From Steroidobacteraceae bacterium (GTDB taxonomy: Bacteria > Pseudomonadota > Gammaproteobacteria > Steroidobacterales > Steroidobacteraceae): a DNA stretch of 33,219 bases. The position numbers were made by a program, and so were the translations under genes. Shown here piece by piece: positions 19,644 to 30,239 of the stretch (positions are counted from its first letter, which is position 1; every line of letters starts with the position of its first letter). The DNA is taken from contig DAIDVO010000173.1 of assembly GCA_027456085.1 (NCBI GenBank), positions 1 through 33,219 of the forward strand, given 5' to 3'. The notes beneath the pieces were generated by a model that worked only from the letters and a program-made list of their open reading frames with translations, made no database searches and was not told where the DNA came from.

Positions 19644-20741
19644 ATGCGCGGCATGCAAAAGACCATGCGCGCCGTGCTCCTGAAAGGCCATGGCGGCTTC
19701 GATCAGCTCGAATGGCGCGACGACGTTCCGGTGCCGCAGCCGGGACCCGGCGAGGTCGTGATCCGCGTCGCTGCGGCGGGCGTCAATAACACCGACATCA
19801 ATACGCGCACGGCTTGGTATTCGCGCGCCGTCAGCGAGGGAACGACCGCCGCCGCGGGAGCCGAGGGTCACCGCGGCGCCAGCGCGGCGGATTCCGGCTG
19901 GACGGGTGACGTGCTGCGCTTCCCGCGCATCCAAGGCGCGGATGCCTGCGGCCGGATAGTAGCCGTCGGCGACGGCGTCGATTCACGGCGGTTGCGGGAG
20001 CGCGTGCTCGTCGAGCCGGTCTTTCGCCGGCCGCACGCGGCCGGCCGCTACGACGCGATTTATTTCGGCTCCGAATGCGACGGCGCGTTCGCGGAATTCG
20101 CGCGGGTGCCGGCCGCGCACGCGCACCGGATCGACAGTCGCTTGAGCGATACCGCACTGGCATCCTTTCCATGCGCATATTCCGCGGCGGAGAACATGCT
20201 CAATCGGCTGGGCATCGGCGCCCGGGAGACCGTGCTGATCACGGGCGCCTCCGGCGGAGTCGGCGGCGCGGCGGTGCAACTCGCGCGGGGGCGCGGCGCG
20301 ACCGTGATCGCCGTCGCGGGCGCCGCGAAAGCCGCGCTCGTGCACTCGCTAGGCGCGGCGCAGGTATTTGCGCGGGAGGCGGACCTCGCCGCGGTGCTGG
20401 AACGAGAGTCGGTCGACGCGGTCGTCGACGTGGTCGGCGGACCCGGGTTCGGCGCGCTTCTCGACGTACTGAAGCGCGGCGGCCGCTACGCGGTGGCCGG
20501 CGCGATCGGCGGCCCGATGGTCGAGCTGGATTTGCGTACCGTCTATTTGAAGGATCTGCGGCTGCAGGGATGCACCGTCCTGGACCCGGAGGTGTTTGCG
20601 AATCTCGTCGGCTACATCGAGCGCGAAGAAATCCGGCCCGTCGTCGCAGCCGTTCATCCGCTCAGCGGCATCGTCGCCGCGCAACAAGAATTCCTGGCGA
20701 AGCAATACGCCGGAAAAATCGTATTGCTGCCCGCCGAGTGA
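19644..20741 (+). CDS. Zinc-type alcohol dehydrogenase-like / quinone oxidoreductase (MDR superfamily)
   Basis: MRAVLLKGHGGFDQLEWRDDVPVPQPGPGEVVIRVAAAGVNNTDINTR, GADACGRIVAVGDGVD, VLITGASGGVGGAAVQLARGRGATVIAVAG. Start uncertain (19611, 19644 or 19653). Confidence 0.92.
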   Translation: MRGMQKTMRAVLLKGHGGFDQLEWRDDVPVPQPGPGEVVIRVAAAGVNNTDINTRTAWYSRAVSEGTTAAAGAEGHRGASAADSGWTGDVLRFPRIQGADACGRIVAVGDGVDSRRLRERVLVEPVFRRPHAAGRYDAIYFGSECDGAFAEFARVPAAHAHRIDSRLSDTALASFPCAYSAAENMLNRLGIGARETVLITGASGGVGGAAVQLARGRGATVIAVAGAAKAALVHSLGAAQVFAREADLAAVLERESVDAVVDVVGGPGFGALLDVLKRGGRYAVAGAIGGPMVELDLRTVYLKDLRLQGCTVLDPEVFANLVGYIEREEIRPVVAAVHPLSGIVAAQQEFLAKQYAGKIVLLPAE

Positions 20742-20766
20742 GGTGTGACCATGGCCGGTCTGCCGT

Positions 20767-22014
20767 TCACCGGCGCCTGGCACAGCCGACCCGGCCGGCA
20801 CGAAACCAGCAGCGGCGCTCGATTTTGCCGCGCGCATCGTGGACGTCGATCTGCCAACCGCGCGTGCTCTTGCGCAGCATCAGGAAGCCGAAACCGGGCA
20901 TCGACAAGCCATGCTCCACGGAGACAGCGGAATCTCCCTGGAAAATGGTGCCGGTCAGGATCCGCGGTGCGCGGTCGAGCTTGTCGCCGCCGAAGCCGGC
21001 GACGATCTGCGGCGGCACTCGAATCTTGCCGCCGTAGTTCAGCGCCTCGAAACTATGAATATGGCCTGACAGCATCAATGCGACGGGCCGTGGAACGCCG
21101 CTTTGCCCGACCGCCGCGATCAAGGTGCGGTTGCCGCCGATGGGCACATCGAGGGGACCGGAAATCGCGCCCCAGATCGGCCGGTGCATCAGCAGCCAGC
21201 TTGGCGCCGGCGCTGCGGCGAGCGCGGCGATCTCGCTGCGATAGACGGGCACCATGTCGGCGGCGACGCTCCTGTCCGGCGCATTGGCGTCGTCCAGCAC
21301 CACGAGATCGATGGCTCCGGCCGGCACCCTATAGGGCGCGAGATGCGCGCGGCACGGCACATGCAAATCGACGGTGAGCGGACCCAGGAGGCGCAGCCAG
21401 CCCTTGCCGGCGCGCACGCAGTCCTCGTGGTTGCCGCGGACCATGACCCAGGGCGCCGCCGCCAGCAGCGGCGCGGCCGGTGCGAAGAAGTCGGCATCCC
21501 ATGCCGGCCAAGCGTCGCCGTGCGGCGTTCCTGCGCAGCCCGAAAAGCCCGCGGGGCACGCGCTCTCGCGGTACAGATAGTCGCCGACGTCGATCACGAG
21601 ATCGGGCCTAAGCTCAGCCTCTTTCTGCGCCATCTCGGGGAACGGCCACTGCTGCGGATCGTTGCAGGCCTGTGCGTTCCTGCCTTTGATGCGGCAGCCC
21701 GTGTCGCCCATCACGAGGATGCGCGTGGGATTCGCGACCGCAACCGGCAGCGCATGCGCCCCGATCGACAGCCTTTTCGCGCCCGCGGGAACCTGCGCGC
21801 TGCAGACGGTCGGAAAGACCGCGTCGGCCGCGGCGCGCACGCTCATCGCCGCATCGACGCCGTCGGCGGACAGTGCCGGACAGGTCTTCCCCGAGACGAT
21901 GGCGCGCGCCTCGACGGCGCCGGACGGCGCATATTGCACCCAGGCGGATTGGATTTGGCGCGCCCACGCGGGCAGAGCGAGGAGCAGGGCGGCAGCCAGG
22001 AGGATTTTTCGCAT
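20767..22014 (-). CDS. Secreted metallophosphoesterase (calcineurin-like)
   Basis: Signal peptide MRKILLAAALLLALPAWA; metallophosphoesterase motifs VMGDTGC, DLVIDVGDYLY, VMVRGNHEDC, LMLSGHIHSFE. Confidence 0.9.
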   Translation of the reverse strand: MRKILLAAALLLALPAWARQIQSAWVQYAPSGAVEARAIVSGKTCPALSADGVDAAMSVRAAADAVFPTVCSAQVPAGAKRLSIGAHALPVAVANPTRILVMGDTGCRIKGRNAQACNDPQQWPFPEMAQKEAELRPDLVIDVGDYLYRESACPAGFSGCAGTPHGDAWPAWDADFFAPAAPLLAAAPWVMVRGNHEDCVRAGKGWLRLLGPLTVDLHVPCRAHLAPYRVPAGAIDLVVLDDANAPDRSVAADMVPVYRSEIAALAAAPAPSWLLMHRPIWGAISGPLDVPIGGNRTLIAAVGQSGVPRPVALMLSGHIHSFEALNYGGKIRVPPQIVAGFGGDKLDRAPRILTGTIFQGDSAVSVEHGLSMPGFGFLMLRKSTRGWQIDVHDARGKIERRCWFRAGRVGCARRR

Positions 22015-22019
22015 CGACC

Positions 22020-24371
22020 CTACAAGCGCAGGCGGCGCAGGCGCAATGCGTTGCTGACCACCGAGACCGAACTCAAGCTCATCGCCGCCGCCGCCAGTGC
22101 CGGAGACAGCAGCACGCCGAACATTGGATACAGTACGCCGGCCGCGATCGGAATGCCCACGCTGTTGTAAAGGAAGGCGAAAAACAGGTTCTGGCGAATA
22201 TTGCGCACCGCGGCCTGGGAAAGCGCGCGAGCGCGCAATATCGCGGTCAGATCGCCCTTGACGAGCGTCACCTGCGCGCTCTCCATCGCGATATCGGTGC
22301 CGCTGCCCATGGCGATGCCTACGTCCGCCGCCGCGAGCGCCGGTGCGTCGTTGATGCCGTCGCCGGCCATGGCCACGCGCCGGCCCCGTGCTTTGAGTTC
22401 GCGCACCACACGCGCCTTGTCGGCCGGCGAAACCTCGGCGTGCACGACATCGATGCCCAGTGATTGCGCCACCGCCGCCGCCGTGGTGCCATTATCCCCG
22501 GTCAGCATGACGATGCGCAGACCGGCCGCGCGCAATCCGCGCAGTGCTTCGGGCGTGCTGGGCTTGATGCGGTCGGCGACCGCGACCAGCGCGGCCAGGG
22601 AGCCGTCGGCGGCGAGGAACATCACGGTCGCGCCGCCGTTGCGCAGCGCCTCCGCGCGCTGCTCGGCGGCCGCGTCCACGTTCACCCCCAAGTCGCGCAT
22701 CAGCGCGACGTTGCCGAGCGCCGCGGCGCGGCCGAGTACCCGCCCGCGCACGCCGCGGCCGGTCGGCGCGGCGAAATCTTCGACCGGTGCGAGCCGGCTG
22801 GCGTCGGCGGCCGCGACGATCGCGCGCGCGAGCGGATGTTCGCTGGCGCGCTCCAGCGATGCCGCTAGGTTGAGCGCGGCGTCGCGGTCGAAAGCGCCGT
22901 ACGGCACCCCCTCGAGCAGGCTGGGCTTGCCTTCGGTCAGCGTGCCGGTCTTGTCCACCACGAGAGTATCGACTTCGCGCAAGGCCTCGATCGCCGCGGC
23001 GTTGCGAAACAGCACGCCGACCTGGGCGCCGCGGCCGGTGGCGACCATGATCGTGATCGGCGTCGCCAGGCCGAGCGCGCAGGGACAAGCGATGATGAGC
23101 ACCGACACGGCGGCGATCAATGCGTTGGCGTAGCGCGGATCGGCACCCATGAGCGCCCACGCGGCGAACGCGAGCATGGCCACAGCGACGACGGTGGGCA
23201 CGAACCAAGCGGCGACGCGGTCCGCGACGCGCTGCAGCGGCGCCTTACTGCGCTGCGCTTCGGCGACGAGCGCGACGATCTGCGCAAGCAGAGTTTCGGC
23301 GCCTACTTTTTCGGCGCGCATCAGCACGCTGCCGGTCTGGTTGAGCGTGGCGCCGGTGATCCGATCGCCCGGGGCCTTGTCCACCGGCATCGGTTCGCCC
23401 GTCAGCATCGACTCATCGACGCTGCTGGCGCCTTCCAGCACGAAACCGTCGACGGGAATCTTCTCGCCGGGACGCACCCGTAGGCGGTCCCCAGGCTGCA
23501 CCCGCTCGAGCGGCACCTCGGTCTCGCCGCCGTCGGCGCCGACGCGATGCGCGATCTTGGGTGCGAGGCCGAGCAGCGCCCTCAGCGCCGCACCGGTGCG
23601 CCGGCGCGCACGCAGCTCGAGGAAATCTCCGAGCAGCACGAGGGTGACGATCACCGCCGCTGCCTCGAAATACACGGCGACGTTACCGCCGGCCGCGCGG
23701 AAAGACGGTGGAAACCATGCCGGCCGCGCGAATGCGATCACGCTGTAGCTCCAGGCAACGCCGGTGCCGAGCGCGATCAGCGTGTACATGTTCGGCGACC
23801 ACGGCCGCAGCGATCGCCAGCCGCGCGCAAAGAAGTCGGCGCCGCCCCAGAGCACCACGACGCTCGCGAGCAGCGCCTCGATCCAGGCGGCGGCGCGGTT
23901 CCAGGGCGCCGGCAGGCGCAGGCCGAACAGGTGCGGGACCATCGCCACCACGAGCACCGGCAGGCTGAGTGCGGCGCAGATCCAGAACCTGCGCGCCAAG
24001 CGCGAAAGCTCGCCGCCGTCGTCCTCATCGAGGCTGGGCAGCAGCGGTTCGAGCGCCATGCCGCACTTCGGACAGCTGCCGGGACGATCCCGGCGCACCT
24101 CAGGGTGCATCGGACAAGTCCAGATTGCACCGGTCGCGGCGGGCGCCGCTGGTGACGCGGGCGCCGGCGCGGGGTCGAGATAGCGCGCGGGACCTGCGTC
24201 GAATTTTTGCTTGCAGCCCTGATTGCAGAAGAAATAGGTCGCGCCGGTGTATTCGCTGCGATATTTGGCGGTGGCCGGATCGACCCGCATCCCGCAGACC
24301 GGGTCGACCGCCGATTTCGAATCGGCTGCCATCGCGCGGTGGCCGCCGTCGCAGTGCGTATGCGTGCTCAT
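22020..24371 (-). CDS. Copper-type heavy-metal-translocating P1B ATPase with N-terminal YHS and CPMHP/CPKCGM metal-binding domains
   Basis: [11 protein letters not shown] start. [136 protein letters not shown]. Confidence 0.95.
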   Translation of the reverse strand: MSTHTHCDGGHRAMAADSKSAVDPVCGMRVDPATAKYRSEYTGATYFFCNQGCKQKFDAGPARYLDPAPAPASPAAPAATGAIWTCPMHPEVRRDRPGSCPKCGMALEPLLPSLDEDDGGELSRLARRFWICAALSLPVLVVAMVPHLFGLRLPAPWNRAAAWIEALLASVVVLWGGADFFARGWRSLRPWSPNMYTLIALGTGVAWSYSVIAFARPAWFPPSFRAAGGNVAVYFEAAAVIVTLVLLGDFLELRARRRTGAALRALLGLAPKIAHRVGADGGETEVPLERVQPGDRLRVRPGEKIPVDGFVLEGASSVDESMLTGEPMPVDKAPGDRITGATLNQTGSVLMRAEKVGAETLLAQIVALVAEAQRSKAPLQRVADRVAAWFVPTVVAVAMLAFAAWALMGADPRYANALIAAVSVLIIACPCALGLATPITIMVATGRGAQVGVLFRNAAAIEALREVDTLVVDKTGTLTEGKPSLLEGVPYGAFDRDAALNLAASLERASEHPLARAIVAAADASRLAPVEDFAAPTGRGVRGRVLGRAAALGNVALMRDLGVNVDAAAEQRAEALRNGGATVMFLAADGSLAALVAVADRIKPSTPEALRGLRAAGLRIVMLTGDNGTTAAAVAQSLGIDVVHAEVSPADKARVVRELKARGRRVAMAGDGINDAPALAAADVGIAMGSGTDIAMESAQVTLVKGDLTAILRARALSQAAVRNIRQNLFFAFLYNSVGIPIAAGVLYPMFGVLLSPALAAAAMSLSSVSVVSNALRLRRLRL

Positions 24372-24509
24372 GTCAACTCCGCGGCGCCCCGCGCCGCCCA
24401 ACATGGGATGCGCGTCGGGCTAAAGGGCGCCGAGCAGAGAGATTAAAGCACTTTCACGCGAACGGGCATATATCGCAGGCCGGTTGCGGTGCCGCGCTCG
24501 CGGTCGTAC

Positions 24510-24600
24510 GAACACAAAGATCTTGAGCCCGACATGGGCCAGGAACATGATGCCCAAACTCGCGCGCAACGAAACTGCGGCGTAAGTGGCGCTGACAACG
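24510..24600 (-). pseudogene. Possible decayed DoxX-family membrane protein fragment
   Basis: Reverse-strand reading VSATYAAVSLRASLGIMFLAHVGLKIFVF resembles the DoxX N-terminal helix (LRxxLGxMFLAHGxLKxFVF). The expected continuation is absent. Confidence 0.3.
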
Positions 24601-24666
24601 AGGGGCAGCGGATGGATATGACATGCGCCATGAGGGTGCCGGTGCGGGCAACTAAAGCGAGGAAGC

Positions 24667-25407
24667 ATGGGATTGAAAATCATTGGGGCGGGATTTGGCA
24701 GAACCGGAACGTGGTCGACGTTCGTCGCGCTCAATCAGCTCGGCTTCCCCAGTTACCACATGCAGGAGGTCATCATCAACAAGGCTAACAAGTCGCATCT
24801 GGATTTTTGGCGCAAGGTCGCGAATTCGCCGCCCGCTACGCAGCACGCCTGGGACCATGTGTTCGAAAGATACGCCGCGACCGTCGATAATCCGGGCTGT
24901 TGCGTATGGCGCGAATTGATCGCCGCCTACCCTGATGCCAAGGTCCTTCTGACCATCCACCCGCGCGGCGCGCAGGCCTGGTTTGAAAGCACGATCGATA
25001 CGATCTATTTCACCGAGACCCTGTGGCAGTGGAAGGTATTGGAATGGCTGACGCCGTTCGGGCGCAAGTTCGGCGATATATCGCGCAAACTCATTTGGCA
25101 GCGATCACTGCAGGGAACGATGTCGGACAAGGTCCGGGCGATCGCCCGCTACAACGCGCACATCGATGAAGTCAAAGCGGCCGTGCCGCCGGAGAAGCTG
25201 CTGATCTTCAAGGTCACCGATGGCTGGGCGCCGCTTTGCGCCTTTCTCGGCGTCGAGGAACCGAAACTCGAGTTCCCGAACCTGAATGACCGCGCGTCCG
25301 TCAAAAAGACGATCAGCGACATCATGCGTGGCGCTTACATCACGCTCGGGATGGCCGTCGCGGCCACGGCGGCGGTGTGTTACGGCGCGTATCGGTTATT
25401 GGCCTAG
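24667..25407 (+). CDS. Sulfotransferase-like P-loop protein with C-terminal TM segment
   Basis: MGLKIIGAGFGRTGTWSTFVALNQLGFPSYHMQEV (5'-PSB-loop-like GRTGT); YPDAKVLLTIHPRGAQAWFEST; LLIFKVTDGWAPLCAFLGV; C-terminal AYITLGMAVAATAAVCYGAYRLLA. Confidence 0.85.
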   Translation: MGLKIIGAGFGRTGTWSTFVALNQLGFPSYHMQEVIINKANKSHLDFWRKVANSPPATQHAWDHVFERYAATVDNPGCCVWRELIAAYPDAKVLLTIHPRGAQAWFESTIDTIYFTETLWQWKVLEWLTPFGRKFGDISRKLIWQRSLQGTMSDKVRAIARYNAHIDEVKAAVPPEKLLIFKVTDGWAPLCAFLGVEEPKLEFPNLNDRASVKKTISDIMRGAYITLGMAVAATAAVCYGAYRLLA

Positions 25408-25566
25408 CGTTCGGCCCGCTGCGCGGCGCTTAGGGCGCGAGCCGCGCCCACTCGCAGAAGCCGGCGACGCGCACGCGCACCGGGCCCAACCGGTGCTTGG
25501 CGCACATGCCCCGGCGGGGCTCGCACCGAAATCATGCGTTGAACTGATGCAGCGCCGCCTGCGCGC

Positions 25567-26071
<505 letters not shown>

Positions 26072-26093
26072 AGGCAAAGGGGGATTCGCATTG

Positions 26094-27509
26094 ATGACCA
26101 AACTGTCTCGATTGATCTTTCTCTGCGCGCTGACGCTTCCGCTGCAGGCCGCTTGGGCCGACGAGGCGTCATCCGCATCCACGGCGGCGAGCGCTTCGAC
26201 GCCCGCCGCAACCGCGCCGGCACCGGCTGCGGCCGCCGCCGCCGCACCCGCGGCCGCGCCTCCGGCGCCGACGGCACCCATCTTGGTCACGTTCGACAAG
26301 ATCAATTCGGGCGACACCGCATGGATGCTGACGTCGACGGCGCTGGTGTTGATGATGACGATACCCGGACTCGCGCTCTTCTACGGCGGCATGGTGCGTA
26401 AGAAGAACGTACTGGCGACGCTGATGCAGAGCTTTGCGATCACTTGCGTCGTCACCATTCTATGGTGGCTGATCGGCTATTCCTGGGCATTCACGCCGGG
26501 AACGCCCTACCTAGGAGGGGCATCGCGCGCGCTGTTCAACGGCATGGCGTACATGCACGATGCGGGAAAGTTGACGGTATCGCATCTCGCGCTGACGATT
26601 CCCGAGTCGGTCTATGCGATGTTCCAGCTGACCTTCGCGATCATCACGCCCGCGCTGATCACCGGCGCGTTCGCGGATCGCATGAAGTTCTCCGCGATGC
26701 TCGTGTTCATGTCCTTGTGGTCGCTGCTCGTCTACGCGCCGATCGCACACTGGGTGTGGGAGCCGTCGGGCTGGCTCGCCGCCAAGGGCGTTCTCGACTA
26801 CGCCGGCGGTACGGTCGTGCACATCAACGCGGGTATCGCCGGTTTGGCCAGCTGCCTCGTGTTGGGCAAGCGCGTGGGCTACGGCAAGGAGCCGATGCCG
26901 CCGCACAACCTGGCGTTGACCTTGATCGGCGCATCGCTGTTGTGGGTCGGCTGGTTCGGCTTCAACGCCGGTTCCGCGACCACGGCCGACGGCCGCGCGG
27001 GCATGGCGATGGTCGCGACGCAAATCGCCACGGCCGCCGCCGCGCTCGGCTGGATGTTCGCCGAATGGGCCACGAAGGGGAAGCCGAGCGTGCTCGGAAT
27101 AGCCTCCGGCGCGGTCGCCGGACTCGTCGCGATCACGCCCGCTTCGGGGTTCGTCGGACCGACTCCGTCCGTCGTGATCGGCGTCGTCGCGGGAGTGGTG
27201 TGCTTCTTCGCCGCGACGTCGCTGAAGAGCGCGCTGGGCTACGACGATTCGCTCGATGCTTTCGGTGTGCACGGCATCGGCGGAATCATCGGCGCGTTGC
27301 TGACCGGCGTGTTCGCGAGCAAGGAGATCAGCGGATCCGACGGCTCGGTCATTACGCAGCTCTGGGGCGTGGGCACGACCGTGATTTACGGGTTCACGGT
27401 CAGCTTCATACTGCTGAAATTGATCGACATGACGATCGGGCTGCGCGTTACCGAGGAGCAGGAACGCGAGGGTCTCGATATCTCGCTGCACGGCGAGCGC
27501 ATGGAGTAA
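26094..27509 (+). CDS. amtB: Ammonium transporter Amt
   Basis: Signal peptide MTKLSRLIFLCALTLPLQAAWA; GDTAWMLTSTALVLMMTIPGLALFYGGMVRKKNVL; GGTVVHINAGIAGLASCLVLG; FGVHGIGGIIGALLTGVFA. Confidence 0.97.
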   Translation: MTKLSRLIFLCALTLPLQAAWADEASSASTAASASTPAATAPAPAAAAAAAPAAAPPAPTAPILVTFDKINSGDTAWMLTSTALVLMMTIPGLALFYGGMVRKKNVLATLMQSFAITCVVTILWWLIGYSWAFTPGTPYLGGASRALFNGMAYMHDAGKLTVSHLALTIPESVYAMFQLTFAIITPALITGAFADRMKFSAMLVFMSLWSLLVYAPIAHWVWEPSGWLAAKGVLDYAGGTVVHINAGIAGLASCLVLGKRVGYGKEPMPPHNLALTLIGASLLWVGWFGFNAGSATTADGRAGMAMVATQIATAAAALGWMFAEWATKGKPSVLGIASGAVAGLVAITPASGFVGPTPSVVIGVVAGVVCFFAATSLKSALGYDDSLDAFGVHGIGGIIGALLTGVFASKEISGSDGSVITQLWGVGTTVIYGFTVSFILLKLIDMTIGLRVTEEQEREGLDISLHGERME

Positions 27510-27519
27510 TGCCGGCGAA

Positions 27520-27545
27520 GCCCGGCGGCGGTCGCGCCGCCGGGC
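27520..27545. terminator. Intergenic hairpin between amtB and the porin gene (attenuator/processing/terminator candidate)
   Basis: GCCCGGCGGCG-GTCG-CGCCGCCGGGC: perfect 11-bp GC stem, 4-nt loop, no clear U-tract. Confidence 0.5.
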
Positions 27546-27621
27546 CTCAAGGGGCCGCTGCATCGCCGGCCCAGCCTGTCGACCGCTTTCATCCAGAGTC
27601 AATCCAAGGAGTGTCTACCTT

Positions 27622-28818
27622 ATGAAGAGAAACGGATATGCCATCCCGATAGCCGCGCTGGTGGCCGGGGCGCTGTGTGCCGGCGCCGCTGCGGCGGACG
27701 CACCGGCGAAGCCCGCCGCACCGACCTTGTCGGACATGCTCGACGCGGCCGGAATCGCGATCACCGGCTATGCGGACACGGCCTACGAGTACCAGTCGGA
27801 TACCGGAATGTTCTCGAGCGGCGTGCCGTCGCGCGTGTTCGATGCGCGCGCGAACAGCTTCACGCTGCACCAGGCCTCGATCACCGTCGCAAAGCAGCCC
27901 AAGGAAGGATGGGGCGCGGTCGTCAACCTGACCGCTGGCCAGGATGCGGAAGTCATCAAGTCCTATCCGATAACGGGCGGTTCGAACTTCGACGTCACCC
28001 AAGCGTTCGTCCAATACGCGAACGGCCCGCTCACGCTGATGATGGGCAAGTATGTGACGCTTGCGGGCGCGGAAGTGATCAACCCGACGGCAGACACGAA
28101 CTTCTCGCGTTGGATCCTGTTAGGCTACGCGATTCCGTTCACCCACACCGGGCTGCGCGCGACCTACGCGATCAACGATCAGCTGTCCCTGGTGCTCGGC
28201 GTCAACAACGGCTGGGACCAGGTCACCGATGCGAACAAACAGAAGACGGTCGAATACGGCGTAACCTATGCGCCGATCAAGAGCGTCTCTTTGGTCGTCG
28301 ACGGCTACGCCGGCAAGGAGCCGCTCTGCATCGTCAACAACACGCCGACGAGCGCGGGCGGGCAGCGCTTTCTGGTCGACGTGGTCGCGACCTGGAACGC
28401 CACCGATAAGCTTACGTTCATCCTGAATTACGACAACGGACAGCAAAAGGACGACACCGCCGGCGCCGCGATCGGCACGTACAAATGGGACGGCTACGCA
28501 GGCTACGTCAATTACCAGTTCACCGATCAATGGAGCGTCTCGGTCCGCGGCGAGTATTTCGACGACAAGAACGGGTACCGTACCGGAGTCGTCGATCCGG
28601 TCTCCGGCGCCGGACAGAAATGGAAGGAGGGGACCGTCACCTTCGGGTACGCGCCGACGAAGAACATTTTGGTGCGCTTGGAAGCCAGGTACGACAAGTC
28701 GAATATTTACGACGCGTTCGTGAAGAACGTGGTTGCCTCGACCAGCACGACGTCCAACGGTGCCGGCCTCAACGACAACGTCGACTCGCTCGCGCTCGAA
28801 GGCTTGTACAAATTCTAG
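27622..28818 (+). CDS. Outer-membrane beta-barrel porin (OmpL-like / BBP2-type)
   Basis: Signal peptide MKRNGYAIPIAALVAGALCAGAAAA; alternating-strand barrel with DVTQAFVQYANGPLTLMMGKYVTLAGAEVINPTADTNFSRWILLGYAIPFTHTGLRATY; C-terminal EGLYKF. Confidence 0.82.
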   Translation: MKRNGYAIPIAALVAGALCAGAAAADAPAKPAAPTLSDMLDAAGIAITGYADTAYEYQSDTGMFSSGVPSRVFDARANSFTLHQASITVAKQPKEGWGAVVNLTAGQDAEVIKSYPITGGSNFDVTQAFVQYANGPLTLMMGKYVTLAGAEVINPTADTNFSRWILLGYAIPFTHTGLRATYAINDQLSLVLGVNNGWDQVTDANKQKTVEYGVTYAPIKSVSLVVDGYAGKEPLCIVNNTPTSAGGQRFLVDVVATWNATDKLTFILNYDNGQQKDDTAGAAIGTYKWDGYAGYVNYQFTDQWSVSVRGEYFDDKNGYRTGVVDPVSGAGQKWKEGTVTFGYAPTKNILVRLEARYDKSNIYDAFVKNVVASTSTTSNGAGLNDNVDSLALEGLYKF

Positions 28819-28840
28819 GAGGATAGTCCGCGGCATCAGC

Positions 28841-28868
28841 CCTATTGCCGGCGCCCGCCGGCAATAGG
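28841..28868. terminator. Transcription terminator-like hairpin after the porin gene
   Basis: CCTATTGCCGGCG-cc-CGCCGGCAATAGG, perfect 13-bp arms, 23 bp after the stop codon, followed by CTTTC. Confidence 0.65.
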
Positions 28869-28973
28869 CTTTCACGGCCGTCGGTCCGCGGGTTTTGCGC
28901 CCGTCGATAGCATCAGCCCGCGCGATATCTCTATACTGCGACCCGTCAGGGGAAGCGGCCGAGACATTCGACG

Positions 28974-30239
28974 ATGAGCACGGTGCACGAACAAGCCAAC
29001 CAGGGACCCGGCCTGAAATGCCGGTTTTGCGGCTCGAGCGACCTTAAGACTTTCGTCGATCTCGGCATGTCGCCGTTCTGTAACACGCATGTCGAGCCGC
29101 GGAATTTGAACGCGATGGAACCGTTCTTTCCGCTGCATGCGCGCGTCTGCAACGGCTGCTTCCTGGTTCAGCTCGGCGAATTCGCCGCGCCGGCGGAAAT
29201 ATTCAGCGAATACGCATATTTTTCATCTTACGCGGATTCCTGGGTCGAACATGCGCGCCGCTACGCCGAATCGATGCGCGCGCGCCTTCGGCTCGACGCG
29301 CGCAGCCTGGTCATCGAAATCGCGAGCAACGACGGCTATCTGTTGCAGCATTTCGCCGCAAACGGCGTGCCCGTGCTCGGCATAGAGCCCGCGGCCAACG
29401 TCGCCGCCATTGCGCGCGCAAAGGGGATACGGACCGATGTGTCGTTTCACGGCTGCGCGAACGCGGCACGCATTGTCGAACAATACGGGCAGGCCGATCT
29501 CGTGCTCGGCAACAACGTACTCGCGCATGTGCCGGATCTCAACGATTTCGTGGCCGGCATGAAGCTGCTGATGAGGCCCGACGGTGTCGTCACGATGGAG
29601 TTTCCGCACCTTCAGCGACTCATGGAGCGGAATCAGTTCGACACGATTTATCACGAACACTTCAGCTATTTCTCGTTTCTGACGGTCGAAAAGGTGTTCG
29701 CGGCGCATGGCTTGACGCTTTTCGACGTGGACGAGCTATCGACGCATGGCGGCTCCTTGAGGATCTACGGACGCCACGCCGAGGAGGGTTCCAAGCCGTG
29801 CACGCACCGGATCGAGGAATTACGCGAGCGCGAATCTCGTCTCGGCTTCGGTAGTATCGAAACGTACCGGAAGTTCGACGAGCAGGTCAAGGCGACGAAA
29901 CGGAACATCCTCGAGTGTCTGATCGCGCTGAAGAGCGAGAACAAGAGAATCGTCGGATACGGCGCCCCGGGCAAGGGCAACACGCTGTTGAATTACTGCG
30001 GCATCCGCACGGATTTCCTCGACTACACGGTCGATCGCAACCCGTACAAACAGGGCAAATACACGCCGGGCACGCACATACCGATTCATTCGCCGGACAT
30101 GATTCGCACAACCAAGCCGGATTTCATACTCATCCTGCCGTGGAATTTGCGCGACGAGATCACGGCGCAAATGGCTTTCGTCCGGGACTGGGGCTGCCGG
30201 TTCATCGTCCCGATTCCAACGCCCGAAATCATCGCGTGA
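28974..30239 (+). CDS. Class I SAM-dependent C-methyltransferase (sugar C-methyltransferase-like with N-terminal zinc-binding domain)
   Basis: CRFCGSSDLKTFVDLGMSPFCNTHV...RVCNGCFLVQL (4 Cys); VIEIASNDGYLLQHFAANGVPVLGIEPAANVA; FDTIYHEHFSYFSFLTVEKVFAAHGLTLFDVDELSTHGGSLRIY; GYGAPGKGNTLLNYCGI. Confidence 0.92.
   Translation: MSTVHEQANQGPGLKCRFCGSSDLKTFVDLGMSPFCNTHVEPRNLNAMEPFFPLHARVCNGCFLVQLGEFAAPAEIFSEYAYFSSYADSWVEHARRYAESMRARLRLDARSLVIEIASNDGYLLQHFAANGVPVLGIEPAANVAAIARAKGIRTDVSFHGCANAARIVEQYGQADLVLGNNVLAHVPDLNDFVAGMKLLMRPDGVVTMEFPHLQRLMERNQFDTIYHEHFSYFSFLTVEKVFAAHGLTLFDVDELSTHGGSLRIYGRHAEEGSKPCTHRIEELRERESRLGFGSIETYRKFDEQVKATKRNILECLIALKSENKRIVGYGAPGKGNTLLNYCGIRTDFLDYTVDRNPYKQGKYTPGTHIPIHSPDMIRTTKPDFILILPWNLRDEITAQMAFVRDWGCRFIVPIPTPEIIA

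Noticed and set aside
25477-25496. GCACCGG-GCCCAA-CCGGTGC dyad as an additional NtrC site
   Set aside because: Clear inverted repeat, but the half-site spacing (12 nt between GCAC and GTGC) does not match NtrC (7 nt), and it lies far upstream.
26444-27625. 393-aa Arg-rich ORF overlapping amtB in another frame
   Set aside because: Out-of-frame reading of amtB; Arg/His/Gly-rich; no plausible start region.
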